DNA from: Dactylorhiza incarnata
Lineage: Eukaryota; Streptophyta; Magnoliopsida; Asparagales; Orchidaceae
NCBI GenBank assembly: GCA_033032865.1
Contig: JAWHQI010000257.1
Coordinates: forward strand, 434,001-498,000
Length of the DNA: 64,000 bases
Direction of reading: 5' to 3'
Below, piece after piece: positions 10,212 to 21,800 of this stretch. Made by a program: the position numbers and the translations under genes. How positions within the stretch are numbered: the first letter of the stretch is position 1; each line of letters opens with the position of its first letter. The notes below the pieces were generated by a model, which was not told the DNA's origin, searched no databases, and was given only the letters and a program-made list of their open reading frames with translations.

Positions 10212-11372
10212 GTGCTCCATGAGGGGGACTTGTATCGGAAGACCCTCTCGGGCCTCCTGGCCCGATGCATTTCAGAGGAGGAAGTCCCAAGGATCTTGGA
10301 AGAAGTTCACTCCGGCGAGTGCGGCAGCCACTCGGGGAGCAGGATGCTGGAGGCAAGAATAATGAGGCAGGGGTACTTCTGGCCAACCCTAAGTAAAGAC
10401 GCGGCAGCTTTCGCCAAGAGGTGCCAGAAGTGCCAAATGTTCGCCCCGCTTCAGCTCATGCCAGCTCAGAGGCTAAAGAGTATCACGGCGCCCTGGCCAT
10501 TCGCCATATGGGGGATGGACCTGGTAGGACCCTTCCCCCAGGCTAGTGGGCAGAGGAGGTTTCTCCTAGTCATGATTGACTACTTCTCAAAGTGGTTGGA
10601 GGTCAAGGCGTTGGCTAAGGTCACCTCTCAGGTAATCCGCAACTTCGTATGGGGGGAGATCATTTGTCGACATGGGCTTCCACAGGCTATAGTCACGGAT
10701 AATGTTCTGCAGTTCGCAAGCGAGGAATTCATCAGCTTCTGTGGCCAGTTGGGGATAGACCTCAGGTTTGCACCCGTTCACCATCCCAGGAGCAACGGGC
10801 AGGTGGAGGCGGCAAACAAGGTCATCGTGAACCTGCTCAAGAAGAAGGTGGAAAATCTGAAGGGCAATTGGGTGGAACAGCTTCCATCGGTCCTATGGGC
10901 CCTAAGAACTACCCCCAGCACCGCCACAGGAGAGACTCCTTTCAAGCTCTCTCACGGCTGCGAGGCCGTCATTCCCATAGAGTTCGAGGTTATGACACCA
11001 CGGGTAAAGGCCGCCGCAAGTGGAGAGGAAGGTTGGAGAGCCGAGAACGAGGAGGAGTTGCGGCTCTCCCTCGACCTCATCGAAGAAGTTCGGGACCTAG
11101 CAGCCATTCGCCAAGAAGAGGTCAAGCGGCGGATGGCCAAGTACTTCGAAAAGCACGTCAGGGTAAAGCAGTTCGAGAAGGGAGATCTGGTGCTCAAGAA
11201 GGTCGACACGGCTGGGAGGTCCGCCGCGGTGGGAAAACTTAACCCCAACTGGGAAGGCCCCTATGTCGTGGAAGAGGCACTAAAGTCTGGGGGGTATCAC
11301 CTTCAGAATGTGGAGGGCCAACCTCTCAGCCACACATGGAATGGCGACGACCTTAAACGCTTCTATCCCTAG
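10212..11372 (+). CDS. pol: Integrase domain of the Tat pol, cut off by an in-frame stop
   Basis: 386 codons from the first in-frame ATG; the frame is open from just after TAG 10,179-10,181. Integrase inserts the cDNA into host DNA. Visible: zinc-binding HHCC (H33, H40, C71, C74), catalytic triad D103, D163 and E199 with DD35E spacing, and a C-terminal GPY-type module (NWEGPYVVEEA). The usual TDNG motif reads TDNVLQF, so the glycine after D163-N164 is replaced by valine; this may impair the enzyme. No chromodomain follows, as expected for Tat. It ends about 5.3 kb before the 3' LTR, leaving room for repeats and antisense genes. Confidence 0.92.
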   Translation: MLHEGDLYRKTLSGLLARCISEEEVPRILEEVHSGECGSHSGSRMLEARIMRQGYFWPTLSKDAAAFAKRCQKCQMFAPLQLMPAQRLKSITAPWPFAIWGMDLVGPFPQASGQRRFLLVMIDYFSKWLEVKALAKVTSQVIRNFVWGEIICRHGLPQAIVTDNVLQFASEEFISFCGQLGIDLRFAPVHHPRSNGQVEAANKVIVNLLKKKVENLKGNWVEQLPSVLWALRTTPSTATGETPFKLSHGCEAVIPIEFEVMTPRVKAAASGEEGWRAENEEELRLSLDLIEEVRDLAAIRQEEVKRRMAKYFEKHVRVKQFEKGDLVLKKVDTAGRSAAVGKLNPNWEGPYVVEEALKSGGYHLQNVEGQPLSHTWNGDDLKRFYP

Positions 11373-11472
11373 CAGTATGTAGTAACAATATTTTTGAATA
11401 AGAATATTTTATTTAAACTATGTGAATGAGAGTGATGCTGCAGCTTGTAGGAAAGACTCTAAAAGCCCCGGA

Positions 11473-12355
11473 AATGGCCCCAAGCAGACCCGCTGTCCAG
11501 GCTCTCACCTAGCTGGCAGGTCCGAATGCTCACTCGGTGGCAGGTTCCAGGGTGTTGAGACAATGGCCCCGAGCAGACCCGCTGTCCAGGCTCTCATCTA
11601 GCTGGCAGGTCCGAAGGCTCACTCGGTGGCAGGTTCCAAGGTGTTGAGACAATGGCCCCGAGCAGACCCGCGGTCCAGGCTCTCATCTAGCTGGCAGGTC
11701 CGAAGGCTCACTCGGTGGCAGGTTCCAGGGTGTTGAGACAATGGCCCCGAGCAGACCCGCTGTCCAGGCTCTCATCTAGCTGGCAGGTCCGAAGGCTCAC
11801 TCGGTGGCAGGTTCCAGGGTGTTGAGACAATGGCCCCGAGCAGACCCGCTGTCCAGGCTCTCATCTAGCTGGCAGGTCTGAAGGCTCACTCGGTGGCAGG
11901 TTCCAAGGTGTTGAGACAATAGCCCCGAGCAGACCCGCTGTCCAGGCTCTCATCTAGCTGGCAGGTCCGAAGGCTCACTCGGTGGCAGGTTCCAGGGTGT
12001 TGAGACAATGGCCCCGAGCAGACCTGCTGTCCAGGCTCTCATCTAGCTGGCAGGTCCGAAGGCTCACTCGGTGGCAGGTTCCAGGGTGTTGAGACAATGG
12101 CCCCGAGCAGACCCGCTGTCCAGGCTCTCATCTAGCTGGCAGGTCTGAAGGCTCACTCGGTGGCAGGTTCCAAGGTGTTGAGAAAATGGCCCCGAGCAGA
12201 CCCGCTGTCCAGGCTCTCATCTAGCTGGCAGGTCCGAAGGCTCACTCGGTGGCAGGTTCTAAGGTGATAAAGGAAATGGCCCCGAGCAGACCTGCTGTCC
12301 ATGCTCTCATCTAGCTGGCAGGTCCGAAGGCTCACTCGGTGGCAGGTTCTAAGTT
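11473..12355 (+). repeat. Tandem array, ~10 copies of an 89 bp unit
   Basis: Copies begin near 11,473, 11,562, 11,651, 11,740 and so on every 89 bp, each with GGCCCCGAGCAGACC, GGCTCTCATCTAGCTGG and CTCACTCGGTGGCAGG. The last two differ slightly in length. The array sits between integrase and the antisense genes. Arrays in this 3' region of Tat elements are known and can seed genomic satellites. It holds no credible ORF. Confidence 0.95.
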
Positions 12356-12791
12356 CTCAAGGGTTGATCTTGAGGGCACTCGCAGGGACCACGCGCCAGT
12401 AAAGTAATCTCACCTCTCTTCCTGACTACCTAAGCGAAACCCCGGTCTGGGTGAATGGTAAGGAGATACGAGTGGGGCAGGAAGCGGGAAGTCGAAAAGG
12501 GGCAACACACCTAAGTCATCTTCGAGCATTCGCTGGGTGGCCAGGACAGTCGCACTTCGACCTAGCGTCCTAATGAGCCCAGCGGGATATAATGACGAAT
12601 GAGAAAGAAGTAACGTCCTAATGAGTCCAGCGAGATATAGCGGCGAATGAGAGAAAAGTTGAGATAGCCGAAAAAGTGAGATAGCACAAAAATTGTAGTC
12701 AATATATACATCTTTTAAGGGCACTCGCCCCGTTCATGATTACATTCAAAATGGTAAGTACAAAAAGAGTAAAAAATACAAAAGGCCCTTC
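12356..12791 (+). other. Untranslated spacer between the repeat array and the antisense genes
   Basis: No domain seen. Contains two imperfect copies of a GTCCTAATGAG(C/T)CCAGCG motif (about 12,567 and 12,617). It is probably the 3' UTR of the antisense transcript that ends here. Confidence 0.4.
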
Positions 12792-14766
12792 TCAAGGGTC
12801 GGCAGATTTCTCGCCTGAAGATCCTTCGCTTTCGCCAGAATCCGGGATGAGGGCGTCTTCCCGCGGCTCGCCATTATCGTCCTCCGGGAAGGGGATCAGA
12901 ATGTAGAGCTCGGGAACGACTTGGCGAGCGGAAAGGCATTCGGCCTCCGCCTCCAGATACCCAGCTCGCCGCAGCACCTGCAGCGCATGCTTCACGGCAC
13001 TTTGCGCATTCTCTTGCATCAGTTGCTCTAGCTCGTGATGGGGGTAAAAGTGCCCCCCACTTCCCGGGTCGAGTGCCGATGCGCCAGCTTCTCGCAACCG
13101 TTGGACTTCGGCTTTGGCCAGGCGGACTTCCTCTTCAAGGTCGATCACCCGCGCGCGAAGCATCCCGGCGCTTGTAGCATCCTGAAGAAATGAAATAAAA
13201 CCTGAGATAAAAGTGCGGCAATCAGCAATGGTCATCCGCAGGGGTGAGAGAAAGTATACCTCTGCAATCGGGCGGCGGGCGAGAAGCGCTTCCGCGGCTT
13301 CCAGCTTCACTCTGAGCTCAGTCGCCTCCCTAGAGATGAGAGCCCTGGCCTCCTCAACCCCGGCCAGATTCCGTGCCAAGTTGATGCTCCGGCGAGAAGA
13401 CATGTGCGAGAGCTCCAGGGCCCGCAGCATGTCTCGAGCGGCCTCGTGGGCGAGAACTTGCGTCTTATCGGCATTGAATACCTCGGCATCCTCACGACCA
13501 TAGAGGGCATACGCAATGGCGTACGCCTCGCCGCTGGCGATGTCGCTCTCTATCCAGGTTGGATGGAGGGTAGAGAGCGAGACCCTGTTCGTGTTTCTGT
13601 CCCACTTGACCAGGGGAGCCCCTGAGGGATCCACGTACTTCTCGCTGTTCGGGAAGTTGCGGTGGTCCCTGGGCAGCGGAGGCGGCGGCAGCGACGATCT
13701 CGCCTGAACCACCGTCCCATCGGGCACACCCGACCCCAAGGTTGGGGCCGGCACTTAGGTCCCCAGGGTTTGGGTCGGGACCTCCGTCCCTGGGGTTTGG
13801 GTTGGAGCTTTCGCTCCAGAGGTCTCGCCCACAACCCCCTTCCCTTTGATAGAAGGAGGGCATCGCGACTTGCTGGGGGAAAGGAAGGAGCCGCCGCGGG
13901 TTTTCTCTTTCGGCTGCTGGGCTTGGAGGAGGAAGGCCCCTCCCGGCAGGCATCCGCGGCAGCTTGCGAGAGAGGCACGCAAAACCCAAGAGGCCGCGGC
14001 GGATGAAGGGGGAGGCTACGCACGCCTACATAATATTGCGAATGGTTTAGCGAATGGTGTAAGAATCGCAAGGCCAAAACGAATGAAGGAAGTCTCGAAA
14101 AATTACCCTCGCCCTGCGGAATGAGCGGGAGCGAGTTGACGTTTTGCCGGAGATAGACGAGGTCCATCCCGTGCTCCAGAATATATTGGTGGAGTTTGGC
14201 CTCGTGCCCCCCTAGGGTCGGAGGGCGGAAGGTTGACTCCTCCTCCTGCACCGGGGCGAGAAGGGTGTTTCCCAGGCTTCCGCTGACAAAGATGAAGCGG
14301 CGAACCCAGTCGTGGTTTTTGTTCGGGAGCCCGTAGTGCTTGAGTGGGCTTAGACCCGAGAAAAAGGAGATGCCGTTGGTGCAGCGGAAGGTGTAGAGCT
14401 TGCGGAAGACGGGCAGCGAGAACTCGATCCCCTCTTCTCGCAGATAGCTCGCGTACCCGACCAGCATGGCGATGGAGTTGGGGTTGAGCTGGCCGGGCAC
14501 GATCCCGTAGTATCTGAAGGTCTGGCGGAGTTCCGTCCAGATGGGGAGACGAAACCCACCTCGAAATGCTCTAGCGGGATCGCGAGAGCACAGGGCGAGA
14601 TGGAGTTTAGGCGCTCTTCCGGCCTAGGCTTTTGCGCCTCGAACCCCGGCGGAATGTAATCCGCAACAGCTGTCAAGTAAGCCTCTTCGGAGAGGTCGCA
14701 AGAATCGAAAGTATGGTTGACGAATGCGCTGGCGCACCTGGCCCTACCTTCCGCATCACCACCCAT
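12792..14766 (-). pseudogene. Antisense ORF 1: putative gypsy-type transposon protein (PF04195-like) with coiled coil, broken
   Basis: Runs opposite to gag-pol. The N-terminal part (14,766 to ~14,110) reads IPLEHFEVGF, then in another frame PGQLNPNSIAMLVGYASYL and LPVFRKLYTFRCTNG. This is the pattern of the plant Putative gypsy type transposon domain, which accompanies Tat-lineage elements and whose role is unknown. A middle proline-rich part and a C-terminal coiled-coil region (about 13,500-12,950) ending in an acidic tail follow. Plausible introns with GT..AG ends lie at 14,026-14,106 (81 bp) and 13,182-13,259 (78 bp); both lengths are multiples of three, so they may be retained. Breaks: a 1 bp frameshift near 14,555, another frame change between about 13,990 and 13,840, and an in-frame TAA at 13,755-13,757. 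Confidence 0.75.
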
Positions 14767-15348
14767 TTCGCGAATGCAGAAGGAGAAGGGAGCAGCAGGG
14801 AAGGGAGAAGCGCGAGTGCTAACGCGAGGAAAGAGGGGGAACGGATGGTAAGGTATTTAATACGGTGGTTGAAAGGCCTATTTATAGAAGGACTAAACGG
14901 CGTTTGGGCTTTCGAGGTAACGGGTATGCGGATGGCAGTCGCGCCTTCCCGACGCCTCGAAACCCGGGCCGATCCCTCTCGCCCATTAATGGCGAATGCC
15001 CTGTGGCTATTCGCTCGACGGCCACGCGAAAGAGCTAAGAAAACATTCGGCAATATCATATCATTCGGCAATACCCAGGCAAGCTACGAGAAAAATAAAA
15101 AAAACGAGAAATAGAGCATTCGCAAAGCGTAGAGTATAAAATTATTACAGACAAGTATAAAAGTCCAGCATCCGCAACACAGAAAATGAGGAGAGAAATA
15201 ACAGGAGGGGTGAATGTTGACTAGATCAGAACTCCTCCCAGACCCACCGACCTCGCCTTCGCGACCCAGCTTCTAGGGGCATTCGCGGGCGGTAGTACGC
15301 GAACATATTGGTGATCTCATGGGAAGCCAGTTGGAGTTGGTCCCGGGC
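14767..15348. other. Spacer between the two antisense genes
   Basis: It probably holds the promoter of antisense ORF 1: the minus-strand CTATAAATAGG near 14,879-14,889 is a good TATA box about 115 bp upstream of ATG 14,766. No coding signal of its own. Confidence 0.45.
14879..14889 (-). promoter_or_regulatory. TATA box of antisense ORF 1
   Basis: On the minus strand CTATAAATAGG lies about 115 bp before the ATG at 14,766. It implies that the antisense ORF has its own promoter inside the retrotransposon. Confidence 0.5.
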
Positions 15349-16512
15349 TCACGCGGCGTGTCTTTCGGGAGACAACTCCCCTCCTTCACCCCCCAGGCGC
15401 TCCACCGTCGCGAGAAGGCGCGAGTAGTCCCACCGAAGGTCCTTTAACTCACGCGCGACTCTCAGTCGCACATCATCCACCTGGCCGGTGACGTTCCGCT
15501 GGATGTGGATGAGCTTCCCCAAGACCTCCGTGATCCGCTCCTTCAGGGTCGCGTGATCTGAGGAGTCGCCCAGGAAATCAGTGAGATCCCCAGGGGAAGA
15601 GAGAGGCGAGAGCATCCCCTCTTCCCCCTCGTTGTAGGAATCAAGGGGGGAGGCTTCCGGATAGCCTGCGAATTCACAACTAGGTCAGTTGCGGTAAAAT
15701 AAGCGAGTATAGTAGGGGCAGGAGAGTAAACTGACCAGGGACGGGTTCCCTATGACCTGAAGGGCGAGACGAATGGGGGAGGACCCCAGACAAGCCTGCG
15801 GAAGGTGGTAGAACCTTCCCTTTCCCGGGGCGGTAAAGCGGAGGAGGAGGAGCCGGAGCATTCGTACGATCATCAGCACGGAGGTGCTGATCCAGTTCCC
15901 GCTCAGGGGAGACCCTCGGTTCATTCGCGATAACAGAGGGGTTCTGCTGGGCAGGGGAACTTTGAGGAATGGAGTCCCGCAGCGGGACGTTAGGGTTGAG
16001 GGTTGCGAGAAGGTAATGGTCAGTAACAAGCAACATGAAAGGAAAATCGAGAGGGTTCACAACTTACTGGATTGAAGTATGGTCTCGCCCGGAGGGGGTG
16101 GAGGAGCAAGGTCCAGATCTGGAGGAGGTGCCTCGTCCGCGAGAGGTGGCACCACGGCACTGTTCAAAACGTCCCCGTGGCCGTCCTCAGGCACCGAAAT
16201 CCCCTGCAAATGGTCGGAGTGATTGCCGAATAAGGAGGCAGAAACTAAAAAGAAAGGCAGGAGGAATCTTCATACCTGAGTCCTGGGGTCTGGAGGAGTA
16301 TTCGTCGGAGAGTCCGAGGCGGTCTCGCCTTTGTGGCGATTCATACGAATCGCTTTGGCTCGCCGCGAGACATATGGGGCGCTCGAGTCTCGCTTGGATT
16401 TAAGCCAGGGAGCCAATCTGGCGGTTTTGGGGGCGGTTGCAGTCTGGGCCGCAGCCAGGCGTTTGATCATTTCTTGCGAGAGGGGCCTCGTGGAAGGCTT
16501 GTGGAAAGACAT
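15349..16512 (-). CDS. Antisense gene 2: apparently spliced, unknown function
   Basis: I do not recognise this protein. On the minus strand, exon 1 starts at ATG 16,510-16,512 and runs to 16,276 (79 codons, basic) with donor GTATGAAG. Exon 2 is 16,203-16,068 after a TTTGCAG acceptor (acidic, Pro-rich), donor GTAAGTTG. A third open block ends at 15,757 (donor GTCATAGG); its 5' boundary is unresolved, as no AG in the right phase is visible. The last exon is 15,665-15,349 after a TTCGCAG acceptor, with LKERITEVLGKLIHIQRNV and further heptad-like stretches, stop TGA. Phases agree at exon 1/2 (phase 0) and 3/4 (phase 1). The gene starts about 200 bp from the 3' LTR and points away from it. Conserved splice signals in an antisense gene suggest a real transcript. 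Confidence 0.55.
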
Positions 16513-16697
16513 TGAGAGTGGCGAAAGGTCCAGGGAGAGAAAACTCCGGGCCGAGATATAAAAATGGTCCAGAAAAGTCTGACATGAGGAGGTATATATA
16601 GGATGACGGTGGGACCCACAGAGTCTTATAGGTCCAGTCAGCAAGCACTCACCGAATACAGGGTTGGACTGTTCTTTCCGAGCGTAGGAACCGCTCG

Positions 16698-16713
16698 CAA
16701 AGAGCGGGGATTG
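16698..16713 (+). other. Polypurine tract of the Tat element
   Basis: CAAAGAGCGGGGATTG, purine-rich and directly before the 3' LTR start at 16,714; it primes plus-strand DNA synthesis. Confidence 0.8.
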
Positions 16714-17461
16714 TGTACAACCCGTATTCGCCGAGTGGGTCCCTCAAGCCAACTGGCGAGACCTGGGTCAGCCGGATCATTCGCCCAGGCAAAGGAAGGT
16801 GGTGAGATCCCCGGATTAATGGGGGTACGCTGCAGGCGAGAAGAAGTTCGGCGAGTGGCGATCTCACGGACCACTCGCTCAGTAGCCTGGGCACTCGCCC
16901 AGCTGAGCGGGAGATCGGCGAGTGGTGCCCTCACGGGCCACTCGCTCAGTAGCATGGGCACTCGCCCAGCTGAGCGGGAGATCGGCGAGTGGTGCCCTCA
17001 CGGACCACTCGCCCCAAAGGCTTTGAGGGGGAAATGACCATAATGCCCCTTGTGGGATGCAAATAGCCCTTCGGAACAGCGGAGTTAGGCTATTAGCAGA
17101 CCAATTTGGGGTGCGGTTAGTAAAACTAAAAGGCGGATTCGTGTTATCTGCAGACCAGCCTAGGAAAAACTATAGATAGACCCTTAAGGGCACCTTGGAG
17201 GAGATCCGATTTTAGAGAATCCTCTCCTCCAGGCTAGTTTTTGGTCGGCTGCTAGTGCCCTCCAAGGTGCCCGATTGAGCTCTGGTTTGGGAGGGGAAGC
17301 TCTCTAAGATCTTCCGGGTGTGTGGCGGGACCTCCTCGCTTCAGCCTTGGGTCTTTTCTTATTCTCACATCCACCGTCAAGAGAGTCTGGTGAGGGAGAA
17401 GTAAGCATCGGCTACACCCCCAGTGGGTCTGATCTCAAGAGGCCTATTGCAGGTTTCAACA
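16714..17461 (+). repeat. 3' LTR of the Tat element
   Basis: 748 bp, identical in length to the 5' LTR, with 14 substitutions by eye. Followed by TSD copy TGACT at 17,462-17,466. Confidence 0.95.
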
Positions 17462-17466
17462 TGACT

Positions 17467-18862
17467 TAATCGAGACCTTTGTTCGGACGTCAATGTTTAT
17501 TAATTGTTCTGATAGCTCTACAAATCGATGTCTCAAGGTTAAGAAGGTGTATCTACAACAATACACTTATAAGTTTGTTACGATAAACTGATTATTTCTT
17601 ATGGTCATGAGAACTTATAGCCTAGTCTTACTTCTATCCATTCTAAATCTTACATGGTCTTGCACTGAATTTGCCGTTTATGACGTTTTTCCCTTGTGAC
17701 CGGTAAGAGCTTGTTAACCAAACGTCCTTATAAACGACAAAACAACATTGTTTGGATCAGGAAGTTAGAGAAATTCCCTAAATTCTTAACCTGACTTTCT
17801 TGATTCCAAGAGTCTTATGCCCATACACTGGACAACCCTTTACGTATATCCAAATGATTAACAAGTTAATCACTTTTGACGACTTAGATTTAGCCTTGGA
17901 GCAATAAGATGGGTACACGCTCACACTTGAAGTGCACCATTCATCTAACTTGCCAGTATAACTATAGCGGTCACAACTTGGTATAAACAATCCCCACTAT
18001 TTAAGGTGAAGTAATTCTCCAAGGGTCTCAACTTCTAAGGAGGGTTGGTCCACAAACCAAAAGTGTATGAATAAGATCTCGCCATTACTACGAGTATCAT
18101 TGAATACTCCAAACCTCGGGATTACTACGTAAATGTCACAACATTTTCTAAATAAAGTCTAGGGGGCAATCCAAGTCGGTATTTTATTGGTCCAATAAAC
18201 AAAAGGATAAGCCCCTACCGATTTGGGCTAAGTCTCTTCAATACTTCTACGGTATATTCATCTTACATACGTACATAAACTTTAGGGCGTATATTCTCTG
18301 ACTTGGTGTTCCACCCTGAGACATATTGTTATAAGTTATGCTAACTTTTCCGAGTTCCCTATATGATTAACTAGGCAAGGGGGGCCTTTTCAAAAAAAAA
18401 ATTCAAATTCCAATTCGACCTCTAGTAAATTATGGTGGTTGCCTCAACGTATTGTAAAGGGAAGTATCAAGTTATGGTAAGGGAGTTATGCTTATGGGTC
18501 TTCTATTACTCTAAAAGAAGACTACAGACACCCGATCTCCTCGAGATGGTCCTACCACTTGGTAGTAAAGCGTAATCTTTAGCGTGAAAGTCTCAACGTC
18601 TAGACTTATACTAACTTCTTCTTTTAGTTACGTTGGGTATCCTTAACCTTCAACCAAATCTAGACCCGAGGTCGCTCTTTAGACTAGGATGCGTCACTAA
18701 ATTGTCTAAGTAAGTCAAAATTTGACCTAACTTGTTGCTTAGTGGACTGTTTTATATGATTTCATATATGGGCACACCATAGCTTCCGCTGCATAGTTTG
18801 TCCGCAAACTAAGCTCGAGCGGGGTGACCCAGTATGTTGTGGACTGTTCTCTTATGATCGTT
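17467..18862 (-). mobile_element. Decayed interior of the outer chromovirus, part 2
   Basis: Continuation of 3128-5148 on the far side of the Tat insertion. In a minus-strand chromovirus this would be leader and gag. No intact gag motif can be read and all ORFs are short. An A9 run lies near 18,393. Confidence 0.55.
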
Positions 18863-18877
18863 CGTTCAGTGATACCA
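18863..18877 (-). other. Primer-binding site of the outer element (initiator tRNA-Met type)
   Basis: On the minus strand the LTR ends GATCTTACA, then two bases, then TGGTATCACTGAACG. The first eight bases match the initiator-tRNA-Met primer-binding site of plant gypsy elements (TGGTATCAGAGC). This fixes the element's orientation as minus. Confidence 0.75.
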
Positions 18878-18879
18878 TT

Positions 18880-21800
18880 TGTAAGATCTCTTTTCTCAAA
18901 ACCTGTTCGGGTACTTGAAAACTCAAACCTCTCCTGTATCGCACGGTCAAGGTGGATCTTCGCCCAGAATCGCTGCCTTGAGGTGTCACCAACACTCGGG
19001 TTAGCCAACACCGCTCAGCACCGACTCTGCCGGCTATACAATCATAAGTAAGTAAATGTCAAAAGTAAGGGCATGTCCACATGTCACAACATCATATAAC
19101 TATATAATGAAACCGAAAATGTCCACAAAGGAAAAGTACAAGAAGTAAGGGCGAATGCCCGAATACATTTCCAAAAGAAAGTACTCTCTCTCACTACAAA
19201 TCATGGGGAAACTACAAACTAACTATCAACCTGTTCGGTGGTAGTATGCTGCAACTACGGGTCAAGTCCATCTCTCTCGTCCTGCTGCACACAGGGTAGC
19301 TCCGTCTCCTCGGACTCCTGTACGGCCACATCCGACCGTTAGTCATAAAGACTAAGTCGTTTTGTCCTCGCCTCCCCCCACGACTCCTAGGCACCGAGTG
19401 AGAGGAAGAAGCGGAGGACAAACAAGGGGTAAACAAGAAGGGTGACGTGGCACTAACTAGCAGTATATAAATATAAACGGTAGAGCTAACAGTAACAAGG
19501 TATAAGTAAAGAGCATGTAAGTAAGTACGGTAAATAGTAAACAGGTAGAGGCAATATAGTAAACAATAAGTAAGTAAAGGCAGTGCAGTAACGTAAACTA
19601 TCTACCATCACAGATTCGTACCTTAACTTATATGAACGCCCATACGACATATAAGTTAAGATGTCCAGGTAACCCATCATATAAAAGAGTCCATACTAAT
19701 TTATATGATGGGGTATGCAGATGTGTGTTATGATATGTTATGTTTATGATGTGTATTATGCAGTCATGCAATGCAACCCACCCACACGACTCTATGCGCA
19801 CAGACCTTTATAGTTACCATTTTGTTAGAAAGGAAGCCAACCTTTCGGGTACCGACCGTCGTGGCTCACGGTGGCAGTGGATCGGGCACTCCACATCCTA
19901 GGCGGGTATGCCCACTACCAAGCCTAGACCTCACGTACGCCTCAACGCTAAGAACACAACAGCGGAGCTCCTGCGTACTCTTGATGGAATCCACCAGACT
20001 TTAAGGTCGGGGTGGGTTATTAGGGATTTTCCTCCAGACCGCGGTACTCAGTCTTACCGGCCCTCTAAACCTCACCCTCACCTGAGTCAATGTACTATCG
20101 TCGGTGACATGACTAGCCTAGTACCGAAGACTCGCCACTAATTGCATAAGTAACAGGTGACACCAAGTCCACCCGAGCCTCTGGCTCTGGGACTATCACA
20201 CAAGTTGCTCCAACCCATCTCCTTCCTGAAGGAGATCCATACTATTTCGCTGTCCTAATTAGGCTACTCTTGCCTACAATTAAGTTAGTATTATATTTAC
20301 CGTGAATCTTGGACTTCCCGCGGTATACCCCGTAAAAGGGGCCCCCAACGGTACTAAGGATTCAATGGGCTCAACCCCACCATCCTCTTTCTCAAGACAG
20401 TTACTTTAGTTGGTGATTAACATTTAGTTCACCCCTCATTATTTCATATAATTAAAGTGACTTAGCTCCACACCCGTCCCACCCAATTGGGTTGGACGTA
20501 CCTCCACACCTCATACACCAACCCTAGCACAATCTCAATGTTAATCCTAGGTTTGACCCTCCTTGAATCATTGTGTACTATAACTAAAATATTGAATGGA
20601 CATAACTTCTAAACACTACTTATGGGTCTGAATTGTCTTAAAATCAAAATTCTGGTTTTTACTAAACGCAGACCACCAAGTCGAACTAACCTCAAAAAGC
20701 TTCTACATGCTACCTTAAAATTATCAGTGAGGTAATATTCCATAACAAGGTGGTTTACTGAGTTTCATGACCCTAGGATGTCATGTGGCCTACTAAATCA
20801 TCATAGTTGTATAATAACCAAAATGCCACTATAATTAGGAAAAATAATATTTCACATCTGAAAATTCTATAAAAATTACCAAGAGTTCAAATGGGGGTCT
20901 AGAGTCCTCTGCCAAATATTTATATCATTACCATATGATTTGAGTAATTAAAATGATTTAACATCCAAGTGTAGTAAATACCAATTTCTACATGATGTAC
21001 ATGAAATACAATTCCACAGGCTTCCAAATAATTATCATGGGCATATATCAACAAAAAATGACAGATAACCAAGTTTCATAATTTTTCCCAATGATTTGTC
21101 ATTTTTCACAATTAAATTCCTCTAAGCTAGTAAGCACTTAAAAATTCCTCCACAAGAAATAACACTTCAATAAATCCTACTTAAATTACCATAGCCTATT
21201 TTCATCCCAATTCAGCCACTGTTAAAATATCATAACGATACAAGGTCATCTGACCTTGCATTTTATTTATTTAAGGAAATAGTGGCAACTTCATTTAATA
21301 AGGGAAAAAATACATAAATGACTCTAAATATTCCCATTAAATTATCTAAGCCATTGCATGCTCCTAAAAACATGTCTACCAAGTTCTGAGCCAAGGCAAG
21401 CACATTTGGTCATATGTCCTTCACAAGCCCTAATTTGCAACCCTAAGGGTTTACCCTTAGGGTTTTAAGACACACCACCCCAATGGCTCAAAATGCTCCA
21501 TTACGGGGTGTCACATGCATTTATATTTCATTACCTACATAATCATCATGATGGGAGGAGGCCAACCCACTCAACCCCCAAAATAGCCTAAACCCTAATT
21601 TGACCCTTAGGGGCCCTCATTAGGGTTTCCCATTTTCCATATCAAATCAACTCTAAATAGAGTGAAAATTTAGGCAGGCACTACTCATACACTAAAGAGC
21701 ATGCCACCAAAATTTGGTGTCATTTGGACTTCATATGCTCTAAAAATCAATATTATTTAAATATCTTAATTACCACAAAAACTATAGGCAAAATTGCCCA

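Larger units (their letters stand above)
5149..17461 (+). mobile_element. Ty3/gypsy Tat-lineage retrotransposon, near complete, nested in the outer element
   Basis: A 12,313 bp element bounded by two 748 bp LTRs (TGTACAACCC to GGTTTCAACA) and a perfect 5 bp TSD. Order: LTR, gag, protease, RT, RNase H, second archaeal-type RNase H, integrase, 89 bp tandem repeats, two antisense genes, PPT, LTR. The double RNase H and the antisense ORFs between integrase and 3' LTR are known hallmarks of the Tat lineage (Grande and RIRE2-like elements). Aligning the LTRs by eye gives 14 substitutions and no length change, about 98.1% identity, so insertion is recent. Coding regions carry two homopolymer frameshifts and one in-frame TAG, so this copy is unlikely to be autonomous now. 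Confidence 0.95.

Noticed and set aside
11473..12355. CRISPR-like regular repeats
   Set aside because: Units of 89 bp are contiguous with no unique spacers, inside a plant retrotransposon.
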